This document shows positions 56,968 through 64,000 of a stretch of 64,000 bases of DNA, one piece after another. The position numbers were made by a program, and so were the translations under genes. Location of the stretch: the NCBI GenBank assembly GCA_963713805.1, contig CAVQNF010000008.1, positions 1 to 64,000 of the forward strand, given 5' to 3'. The DNA is from GAS188 sp963713805 (GTDB lineage: Bacteria > Pseudomonadota > Alphaproteobacteria > Rhizobiales > Beijerinckiaceae). The notes below the pieces were generated by a model that saw only the letters and a program-made list of their open reading frames with translations, ran no database searches and was not told where the DNA came from. Every line of letters begins with the position of its first letter. Positions within the stretch are counted from its first letter, which is position 1.

Positions 56968-57127
56968 GCGCGACCGTCAGAGTTGCAAGCCCAACCTGAA
57001 CTGGTTGAAAGGGAGACCTACATGAAATCTCTAACTTTCGGATTGGTGGTACGAGGCAGCAAAAGAGCCTGGCTGAACTCTGCTGGCGCGTAACAGAGGC
57101 TGGCTTCCGGGCAGAACGATAATCTTT

Positions 57128-57466
57128 TCAGCCGAGGAGCGGCGGAAGCAAGCGGTTCCGCAATGGCGCACTGGAGATCGTCATCAATCCTGAAAATGGC
57201 TGACTGAGATCCAGGATCAGAAAAATGGCGCCTGAGGCCGACATGGCGAGGACGAAAAGGATGACGACAATCGTCGCGTGGGCGGAGCAAAGAGGCTGAG
57301 GCTGGCAAAGATCATGGCGAGCCAGAACACCAGGATAACGAGAAAGGGCGCGGGTATCGGGTCGCTCGCCTGGGCCGACACCAGAAAGCGCGTTTGCGCC
57401 AGGTCGGTAGCGACCGCGGTCGCTCGGGCCTGCAGGGACCGCTGTGCTTCGTTCCATCGGAGCCAT
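57128..57466 (-). pseudogene. DUF4239 protein remnant
   Basis: C-terminal part of a DUF4239 membrane protein: RWNEAQRSLQARATAVATDL and FLVILVFWLAMIFASLSLFA in one frame, then ATIVVILFVLAMSASGAIFL and MTISSAPLRNRLLPPL in another. About 115 residues remain of the usual 250 or so, and the missing N-terminal part is replaced by the end of the patatin gene, so this is a 5'-truncated remnant with one frame change near 57285. Confidence 0.75.
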
Positions 57467-58972
57467 TTATCGAGCCGGTGCGACGGTTGGCGACAAAAAC
57501 GAAATCGAACTTGCCATTTCCCGTCCGATTGCGCGCCCAGCGCGGGCTGTCTGCTCGCGAAGCGCCCACGGCATCCTGCGGACGACATCTCTTCCGGCCT
57601 GGACAACAGCGTTCACCTGATCCGCCGGCAAGGAGAAACGGGTCGGTACCACGGATAATTGGCGCGCTCGCTCGGGGCCGAGGTCATCGAATGAAAGGCG
57701 CAGCACAGTCACCTCAATATCCGTGCAACGCCAATCAGGCCGCGTTTCGGTAATTTTTGCGACAACGGCGCGACCCAAACGGCAACGCGCGGCAATCGCA
57801 TCCCGCCTCCACTGCCGCAACAATTGCGTGAAGAGGTCGAAATTGGCTCGCGCCGATGAGCTCATGCCTGTGTCTATCGCTGCACCCGCCAAGTCGAGAC
57901 CGCTTGAACCGGCAGCCGTATTCGTCCAGGCCGCGGTTTGCTCCTGGCCGGCATCCACGACAATGACCACGAGCCGACGAATCCGGGCAAGATCGACAAG
58001 CTTCTGCGGTCCATCCAGTGCTTCGAGAAATATCGAAAGGGACGAGAGGCCCAAATTATCGGTGATGCCCCCATCGGCGAGCTTGAGAAAGTTGACCTCG
58101 GGATCATCCCTGTATTTTTCCCAAGCCACGGCGGTTGCTCGGATTTTGGCTGCCGCAGCAGGACTGCTTGCAGCCGCGCTCGCCCATGAGGGGAGAGGGT
58201 TCTCGCACTTCTCCTTGTACACTTGCATCACGATCGGAACAAAAGCTATCGGCACGGCGGCGGATGCCGCGACCGCATCTGCAACAAGGACTGAGGACGG
58301 ATCGCTGCAAATGGCGTTGAACGTCTGAAGAGAAAAAGCAAAGGGCACGCGGTTGTAGACATCGCTGGCGTTGAGAACGACACGGGGCGTCCGCTCCAAA
58401 AGGTCGTTGACCGTTTCGCTACCGAATACGTTTTTCTGCAACCATCTCGGAAGGCGGGTCTGATCATTGATTCCGCCGGAAAGCGCCGCCGCAATCACCC
58501 CGGGACCATAGGTCGTTCTCAAATCAGCTTCAGCATTCGCATAAAGAAATTTCTGCTCGAAATCTTCAAAGATACGGCTGTGAAAAAGCCCGTAATAGGC
58601 TGCGGTCACCGACCCACCCGAAACAGCCGATATGAATTTAACGTGGTCGAGAAGCGGCTTCTCACCGTTCGCGGCATATTGCTTTCGCAACCCGTCCAAA
58701 ACACCGTAAGAGAACGCCGCCGCCCGGGTTCCTCCCCCGGAAAAGGACAATCCGATCACGAGACCATCATCCGAAGATGGGATCGCATGAGGGAAAGGTT
58801 CTGTATTCATAGGCCCGGCCAAAGGGCCGTTGACGGGAGACCAATCCGTGGTCGCGCAGCCCGCTGCGAGAAGCGAGCACATGGCCACGGCGAGCTGCCG
58901 CCGCGTCCGGAAATACAGGGCTAAAATCCTGATCAAGTACCCGCGCCGAATAATTTGGAACGAGCACTTCAT
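57467..58972 (-). CDS. Patatin-like phospholipase lipoprotein
   Basis: Predicted outer-membrane or periplasmic lipid acyl hydrolase, 501 residues, intact. A lipobox is seen in AVAMCSLLAAGCATTDW, the oxyanion GGGTRAAAFSYGVL follows, then SAVSGGSVTAAYYG with the nucleophile Ser, and ADGGITDNLGLSSL supplies the catalytic Asp. The starting Met at 58972 gives a long N-region; an internal Met nearer the lipobox is possible. Its 3' end seems to have replaced the DUF4239 head. Confidence 0.85.
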   Translation of the reverse strand: MKCSFQIIRRGYLIRILALYFRTRRQLAVAMCSLLAAGCATTDWSPVNGPLAGPMNTEPFPHAIPSSDDGLVIGLSFSGGGTRAAAFSYGVLDGLRKQYAANGEKPLLDHVKFISAVSGGSVTAAYYGLFHSRIFEDFEQKFLYANAEADLRTTYGPGVIAAALSGGINDQTRLPRWLQKNVFGSETVNDLLERTPRVVLNASDVYNRVPFAFSLQTFNAICSDPSSVLVADAVAASAAVPIAFVPIVMQVYKEKCENPLPSWASAAASSPAAAAKIRATAVAWEKYRDDPEVNFLKLADGGITDNLGLSSLSIFLEALDGPQKLVDLARIRRLVVIVVDAGQEQTAAWTNTAAGSSGLDLAGAAIDTGMSSSARANFDLFTQLLRQWRRDAIAARCRLGRAVVAKITETRPDWRCTDIEVTVLRLSFDDLGPERARQLSVVPTRFSLPADQVNAVVQAGRDVVRRMPWALREQTARAGRAIGREMASSISFLSPTVAPAR

Positions 58973-59515
58973 CCCTCTCTCCTACAATTACGTCCTCGCG
59001 CCTTAACGCGTGGCACTTCTACATTTTAACTGAGGTTTTCCGATCAAGTTGTTGTATTCAACTTGCAGCTTGATCCCCATGGTCGCACAAAGCGCGTGTG
59101 CAGTCACGGCGGGAGGGAAATGCAGCGACTTTCTTCAAGGCCCCGCTGATTTTCGGTCGTCTGCTCCTCCGTCGATACGCGACAGGAGATTGCCGCGGTT
59201 TCCGCATGGCTGTTGATCGAGGCGCGATAGCTTTGCGGTTCGCTACCGTTTTCGGGTTTGAGTACGGCCGGGCATGGGAACGTCTCGCCGGTCCCCTGGC
59301 GCAGCTTTCGAAGGCGTCCCAACACCCGGCGGTCCGCTTCGCCCTTGCTCTGAAGGGCACGAGAAAAGATGCTCGATGGGACGGCGCGCGTGCCAACGGT
59401 CTTGCGAAAGCTCGCCATGGAATGCGAGCCGATGGATCGCTCGCCGCTCGATTTGACCCGAGCGTAGAAATCCTACTCGGCCGGCACCTCAGCCTCGAGG
59501 CTATGGTTTCAATTT
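58973..59515. other. Region with no full gene; possible recombinase fragment
   Basis: Between patatin and the arsenic cluster no intact gene is visible. On the minus strand at about 59104-59205 a frame reads ISCRVSTEEQTTENQ, like the catalytic Ser start of serine recombinases (YARVSTDEQ), but it ends soon after. 58973-59070 is AT-rich. Frames on the plus strand at 59100-59540 have no recognisable motif. Confidence 0.35.
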
Positions 59516-60757
59516 TTAGAAGAGCTCGCGACGATGGGTAACTTCTCTTATCCTAAGCAATATGAACAACCCAACCGAGAGCAGCGCGTTGGCGATTGCG
59601 ATCGATATCAGGGCCGCCAACATCCCCTCGAAGCCAACGACCTCGACCAGTCCGGCTGCGATGGTCGGAGCGACGGCCTGCGCCACCAGACTCGGCCGGG
59701 CGATGCGCCCCATGATGGCTGGATAGTCCGCCGCGCCGAAGACCGCGAGCGGCAGCGTGCCGCGGGCGATGGACTCGAGGCCGATCCCGGCGCCATAAAG
59801 AACGAGCGCAGCGGAAATGACCGGCAACCCGGTCCAGAGCAGCGCAATGCCCAGGGCAACGAGCGAGGTCGATGCCAGCTTGGTCCAGATCGGGTGGTGG
59901 AAGCGCGCGACGAACATCTCGACCGTGCGCGCACCAACCTGGGACGGTCCGATGATCGCGCCAAACGCGACTGCCGCAGAAAGTCCAATCCCACGGGCTT
60001 GGAGCAGGCTCAGGAGATGAACCGACAGCACCGTCGAGAGCACGGAGCTGATCGTGATAACTGTTGCGATAAGCGCGAAGATACCCCTGCCACGCGTGTG
60101 AGAGATGGGAGGTTCGGCATCCGTCAAAACAATCTCATTCGCCGAACCCATGGTTGAGGGTGCCTGCCGAGGCAGGGCCCATAAATGGATCGGCAGCGCG
60201 AACAGGAGCTGCACGAAAGCATAAGTCACGCAGGTCCCCCGCCATCCTAAGCGGGCTTCGAGAAGCGCTGTGAGCGGCCAGCAAACGGTGCTCGCAAATC
60301 CTCCAAACAGCGTCACGGCAGTGATGAGCGGTCGCGCCGATTGCCCATAGATGTGCCCCAAGGTGGAAAACGCTGGATCGTACAGCCCTGCCCCCATGCC
60401 GAGGCCGATCATTACCCAGGCGCCGAGGTAGCCGTAGAGGCCTCGCGAATAGGCGAGCGCGAGAAGACCTGACGCGAGCAAGATTGCGCTGGTCGCGAGC
60501 ACCGACCGCCCCCCTTTTCGCTCGATCGTCCGCCCGACAAGGGGAGAGATGAGGCCGGCCAGCAACAAGCCGAGAGACACTCCCCCGATCACCCAGCTCA
60601 GCGGCCAACCCGTCTCCGCCGCGATCGGCTTCGCGAGCACGGCAAGAAGATAGTAGGAGGAGCCCCAGGCAAAAATCTGGGTGACGCCCAAGGCCGAGAC
60701 GACGATGCGTCGATCGCTCCCGCTTGATGACACCGCACTTTCGATCGAAGGAGTCAC
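59516..60757 (-). CDS. MFS transporter, probable arsenite/antimonite exporter (ArsK-like)
   Basis: Inner-membrane major facilitator of 413 residues with twelve predicted helices. GVTQIFAWGSSYYLLAVLAK opens it, SPLVGRTIERKGGR is the loop 2-3 motif, and SARPLITAVTLFGGFASTVC follows. MFS proteins in this position in rhizobial ars clusters (ArsK) export As(III), Sb(III) and related compounds. GTG 60757 overlaps the flavoprotein stop (60754), so they are coupled. Intact. Confidence 0.8.
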   Translation of the reverse strand: MTPSIESAVSSSGSDRRIVVSALGVTQIFAWGSSYYLLAVLAKPIAAETGWPLSWVIGGVSLGLLLAGLISPLVGRTIERKGGRSVLATSAILLASGLLALAYSRGLYGYLGAWVMIGLGMGAGLYDPAFSTLGHIYGQSARPLITAVTLFGGFASTVCWPLTALLEARLGWRGTCVTYAFVQLLFALPIHLWALPRQAPSTMGSANEIVLTDAEPPISHTRGRGIFALIATVITISSVLSTVLSVHLLSLLQARGIGLSAAVAFGAIIGPSQVGARTVEMFVARFHHPIWTKLASTSLVALGIALLWTGLPVISAALVLYGAGIGLESIARGTLPLAVFGAADYPAIMGRIARPSLVAQAVAPTIAAGLVEVVGFEGMLAALISIAIANALLSVGLFILLRIREVTHRRELF

Positions 60758-62140
60758 GCCGCCTCCTTGCAGCCACACCCGCTCTTGGCGGCGTTCTTCG
60801 CCGCGACGTCGGCAAGGCAACAGGCGTCCGCATCGGCCGGCGCGGGACCGCCGCAACAGGCGGACGCGTTGTCCGGAACGGCAATCGCTCGCGTGGAACA
60901 CACCCCGGTTTCCGGAAGCACGAGCCGGACGTCGTCGGCCGACGCCATGTCGCCCGCGATCGCGGCAACGACGGAACGGACTTGTTCGTAGCCGGTGATC
61001 AACAGGAAAGTCGGGGCGCGGCCGTAGCTCTTGATGCCGACCGTGTAGAAGCCGGGTTCTGGATGCGCGAGTTCACGGTGTCCATGAGGCGGCACTGATC
61101 CGCAGGAGTGCAGATTGGGATCGATCAGCGGACCGAGCGCTCGCGGAGATTCCAACCATGGATCGAGCTCGAGTCTCAATTCGCGTGTGAGATCGAGATC
61201 CGGCCGTTGTCCGGTCGCGACAATGATTCGATCCACAGGGCCGAGGCTTCGTTGACCCTCTGCCGTGTCGCCGTCGACAAAAAGGCCGTTGTTTTCGCGT
61301 AACGCCGTGATCCGGATGCCGGCCTCGAGGACCAGGCGTCCTCTTTCGACGAGTTCCTTGAGATGAGCGCCGAGCTCGCCGCGCGCGGGCAGTTGGTCCT
61401 CGATCCCGCCGCCGAAGACACGCATGAGATTGGTGCTGCGCGTTGCCCAGATCGCTTCTGTTCCGGGTGCCTCGTCGGCAAGAGCGATCAGATCGAGGAG
61501 AGCGTTGGCCGCCGAGTGCCCGGCGCCGACCACCAGGGTCTTGCGTCCGGCATAAAGCTTCCGGTCCCGCCCGAGCACGTCCGGAATGCCATAAGCGATA
61601 CGCCTGGAGAATGCGGCCTCGCCCTCGGCTGGCAAGCCGTCGGCTCCCAGCGGGTTTGGTCGCGACCATGTGCCCGAGGCATCGATCACCGCGCGGGCCA
61701 GGGCGCGGCGCGGGCCATTGCCGTGTCGACATCGACAGCACGAACGGTCGCTCCTCGCGGTCCTTGCTGACGACCTTGTCCATCCCTTGCCGCGAGACGG
61801 CGGTTATGCGGGTTCCGGTCTGGATGACGGCTGCCAACTCCGGCGTTGCGGCAAGCGGCGCGAGATATCGGGTGATGAGCTCACCGCCAGTCGGGAGAGA
61901 ATCATCGTTCGGCACCTGCAGGCCGTGAGCGGCCATGAGCGACCGCGCCGTCTCGTCGACACTGTATCTCCACGGCGAGAAGAACCGCACATGGCTCCAA
62001 TTCCCGATATTGGCGCCGACCCGCTCCCCGGCCTCGTAGAGGTTCACCGGCAAGCCCCGCGCGACGAGATGCGCGGCCGCCGCAAGGCCGACAGGCCCTC
62101 CACCGATCACGGCAACCGGCAGGTGCTCGAGCTTTGTCAT
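60754..62140 (-). CDS. FAD-dependent oxidoreductase of ars cluster (ArsO-like), Cys-rich tail
   Basis: Flavoprotein of about 460 residues. FAD motif VAVIGGGPVGLAAAAHLVAR, the ArsO-type VRFFSPWRYSVDETARSLM, an NADPH motif TLVVGAGHSAANALLDL, and IIVATGQRPDL. A frame change near 61715 splits it. The tail is striking: ACCGGPAPADADACCL, then SGCGCKEAA, three Cys pairs in about 35 residues, which could bind As(III) or metals. It starts at ATG 62140 after AAGGAGGCG, between ArsR and the exporter. Confidence 0.85.
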
Positions 62141-62196
62141 ATTCGCCTCCTTCGTTTATTCCGGAATGATCGAAATTATGGACAAAATAAGCTTCG

Positions 62197-62514
62197 TCAA
62201 GCTGCTTCGGTTTGCGACTTCGCCACCACGGCATCCGCGCAACACTCGTCGGCCAGAAATCCAAGCAGTGCGTTCATCGCCGGATAGCTCGCCCGGCAGA
62301 TCAGCGTCGTCGCCTGACGCTCCTGGGTAACGAGACCGGTAAGGATGAGCCGGTGCAGGTGATGCGACAGTGTCGACGCGGCAATCCCAAGCCGTTGCTG
62401 CAAGCGGCCGACCGCAAGTCCGCTATCCCCGGCGCGCACCAACATGCGATAGACTTGCAGGCGGGTCGGACTACCGAGCGCCTCGAGTTGCTTGGCCGCT
62501 TTTTCGAGTTTCAT
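62197..62514 (-). CDS. arsR: ArsR-family repressor, C-terminal Cys pair
   Basis: Complete 105-residue winged-helix repressor. EALGSPTRLQVYRMLVRAG, then LQQRLGIAASTLSHHLHRL (recognition helix) and LVTQERQATTLICRA (wing). The usual ELCVC metal site in the DNA-binding helix is absent; instead a Cys at RA and ADECCADAV at the C-terminus are candidates for As(III) ligands. It precedes the flavoprotein and exporter. Confidence 0.9.
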   Translation of the reverse strand: MKLEKAAKQLEALGSPTRLQVYRMLVRAGDSGLAVGRLQQRLGIAASTLSHHLHRLILTGLVTQERQATTLICRASYPAMNALLGFLADECCADAVVAKSQTEAA

Positions 62515-62594
62515 GGAAATAAGCTAAGCGCGCGCTTCGACCAAGTCAATGCCTATTTCGAAGAATTTCGAATAAAAGCGAGCGATGCGCGGGG

Positions 62595-63294
62595 TCACGG
62601 TTCGGCCGTGGCCTTCAGAGGTGCCTCGACGCGCTCGGAGGGCTGCAGCAGCCATCGCATCACTGCGAGCGCACAGACGGCGCCAAGCAATTCGGCGGCG
62701 ATGAAAGCTGGGAGATCCTGGGGACGGATGCCTGAGAAGGTATTCGTGAGGCTGCGAGCGATGGCTACGGCCGGATTGGCGAAGGACGTGGACGCCGTGA
62801 ACCAATAAGCCGCGGTGATGTAGAGCCCGACCAGCCAAGGCACGCCGGTGCGCGCAAAGCGAAGGCCGCCGAGGATCGTGAGCACCAGTCCAAAGGCAGC
62901 GACCCACTCGGCGAACCACTGCGCACCACCGGTCCGAATCTTCAGCGACGCGTCGAGGATGGGCAGGGCGAACATCAGATGCGCCGCGATCGTCCCCGCG
63001 ACGCCGCCCAGAATCTGCGCGGCCACGTAAGGCAAGAGCTTCGCGCGATGCGAGCTCGCCTTCGAGGGCGAATACGACGGATACGGCCGGGTTGAAATGC
63101 GCCCCGGAAATGGGTCCGAGGATGGTGATCAGCACGACCAGTATCGCGCCGGTCGCCAATGTGTTGGCGAGAAGGGCGAGCGCGACGTCCTGGGTGAGCG
63201 TTTCGGCCATGATGCCCGAGCCGACGACGGCCGCAACGAGAATCCCGGTGCCGAGCGCTTCGGCTGCGAGACGCCTTGCAAGGGAGTAGTTCAT
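62595..63294 (-). CDS. aqpS: Aquaglyceroporin AqpS (frameshifted)
   Basis: MIP channel of about 232 residues. LAAEALGTGILVAAVVGSG, the first pore motif HFNPAVSVVFALEG, then from about 63035 in another frame YVAAQILGGVAGTIAAHLM and the second pore motif ASTSFANPAVAIARS. In rhizobia AqpS takes the place of ArsB and lets As(III) made by ArsC leave the cell. Its ATG overlaps the arsC stop (ATGA). Confidence 0.92.
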
Positions 63295-63719
63295 GCGACG
63301 TTGCCACTCGGCGACCGTGCTCGTCGATCACGCGCTCGCCGTCCTCCTTGGTGAACGCTCCATGTTGCGGCGGAAGAAGGTCGAGCACTTCCTCGGATGG
63401 CCTGCAGAGCCTTACGCCCTTGGGCGAGACCACGATCGGGCGATTGATGAGAATAGGATGCGCCATCATGGCATCGAGGAGCTGCTCGTCGCGTCAGCGA
63501 AGGATTGGAAAGCCCGAGCTCGTGGAAGGGCGTGCCCTTTTCACGCAGGACATCCCTCACCTCCAGGCCCATGCGGCCGATGAGCTGACGCAGGAGCAAA
63601 CGTGTCGGCGGGCATTTGAGATACTCGATGATGTGAGGCTCGACACCGGCGTTGCGAATGAGGCCGAGCGTGTTGCGCGAGGTGCCGCAATCGGGGTTGT
63701 GGTAGATGATGACGTCCAT
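63291..63719 (-). CDS. arsC: Glutaredoxin-type arsenate reductase (frameshifted)
   Basis: Reduces arsenate to arsenite. MDVIIYHNPDCGTSRNTLGL has the catalytic Cys, HIIEYLKCPPTRLLLRQLI and LLREKGTPFHELGLSN follow, and from about 63480 another frame holds AHPILINRPIVVSPKGVRLC and REDGE-type TKEDGERVIDEHGRR. About 140 residues, normal. Coupled to aqpS. Confidence 0.92.
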   Translation of the reverse strand: MDVIIYHNPDCGTSRNTLGLIRNAGVEPHIIEYLKCPPTRLLLRQLIGRMGLEVRDVLREKGTPFHELGLSNPSLTRRAAPRCHDGASYSHQSPDRGLAQGRKALQAIRGSARPSSAATWSVHQGGRRARDRRARSPSGNVA

Positions 63720-63749
63720 GGATCGTCTCCAGCCGGCGTCGGGAAGAGG

Positions 63750-64000
63750 TCATTCCGGGAGAAGGCGAGTTCGCGAACAGGCGATCACGGCTGCACCGTG
63801 GATTTTCTCACGACAGAGCGGAGCCAGATCCGCGATCAGGGCGCCGCACACGTCCGGCCGGCCGCCGCAGCAATCCTTGAGCAAGAACAAGGCGACCTCG
63901 CGGAAGCGATCGAGGTTGGCTCGGTAGATGATCTCGCGGCTGCGCCGCTGCCGGCTCACGAGCCTTGCATGCGCGAGCACGTTCAAATGCGCGGATAGCG
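63750..64000 (-). CDS. arsR: ArsR-family repressor (partial, runs off right edge)
   Basis: C-terminal part of a winged-helix ArsR protein: LSAHLNVLAHARLVSRQRRS and REIIYRANLDRFREVALFLL, then KDCCGGRPDVCGALIADLAP with three Cys that could hold As(III), as in ArsR proteins with C-terminal cysteines. The DNA-binding first half lies beyond the window. It heads the arsC-aqpS-arsR-flavoprotein-exporter run. Confidence 0.85.
   Translation of the reverse strand, partial: LSAHLNVLAHARLVSRQRRSREIIYRANLDRFREVALFLLKDCCGGRPDVCGALIADLAPLCREKIHGAAVIACSRTRLLPE

Noticed and set aside
1..64000. CRISPR arrays, tRNA or rRNA genes, plasmid or phage replication genes
   Set aside because: Reading both strands gave no regularly spaced repeats, tRNA T-loop contexts, rRNA signatures or replication proteins.

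Overview
The window is GC-rich DNA from an alphaproteobacterium, most likely a member of the Hyphomicrobiales (Rhizobiales). That placement is an inference from gene content: a DUF1013/TrcR cell-cycle regulator, an Omp25-type surface protein, electron-transfer flavoprotein dehydrogenase, an AapJ-type amino acid binding protein, bS21 with a long basic tail, and aerobic-type cobaltochelatase CobN. No rRNA or tRNA gene, CRISPR array or complete insertion sequence was found.

Layout. 1-4.7 kb (minus): a cobalamin riboswitch leads a DUF1636-cobW-cobN operon; cobN runs off the left edge. 4.9-5.5 kb (plus): a colicin E3-type ribonuclease toxin overlaps a small candidate immunity gene. 5.7-15.7 kb: DUF427 protein, a broken family-5 solute-binding protein, trcR, an HD hydrolase, ppa, an M24 (ectoine-hydrolase-like) peptidase, a methyltransferase, an AraC regulator and an asparagine-rich Omp25-like barrel. 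16.7-21.1 kb: epoxide-hydrolase-like protein, DUF433/DUF5615 toxin-antitoxin pair, MarR regulator, DUF899 and VOC proteins. 21.2-25.3 kb (minus): aminotransferase plus a complete polar amino acid ABC transporter. 25.6-29.5 kb: rpsU, cspA, small proteins, rph. 29.8-34.1 kb: ybaK, then a TPP-riboswitch operon thiM-thiE-TRAP binding protein-thiD. 34.2-38.3 kb: def and fmt separated by a HEPN/MNT module, then ETF dehydrogenase. 38.6-46.9 kb: TPR lipoprotein, ispE, dsbB, a YqaA-like membrane protein, a second HEPN/MNT module, TPM-YgcG-LemA genes and dadA. 46.9-52.9 kb: ridA, an Asp/Glu racemase-like enzyme, a lipoprotein, an L,D-transpeptidase, an orphan AapJ-like protein and small envelope proteins. 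53.2-59.0 kb: arylsulfatase, formylglycine-generating enzyme, DUF1622 protein, DUF4239 remnant and patatin lipoprotein. 59.5-64 kb (minus): an arsenic-resistance cluster (ArsR, ArsC, AqpS, ArsR, flavoprotein, MFS).

The genes work in several visible units: B12-controlled cobalt insertion, thiamine salvage with a possible uptake component, amino acid import with transamination, sulfatase with its activating enzyme, and reduction, transport and control of arsenic.

About half of the genes, including normally essential ones (fmt, ispE), change reading frame once or more inside well-conserved sequence. This looks mostly like sequencing or assembly indels, so spans given for such genes are the reconstructed full gene, not one open frame. 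Two HEPN toxin genes are different: each has an in-frame amber codon with conserved coding continuing after it.
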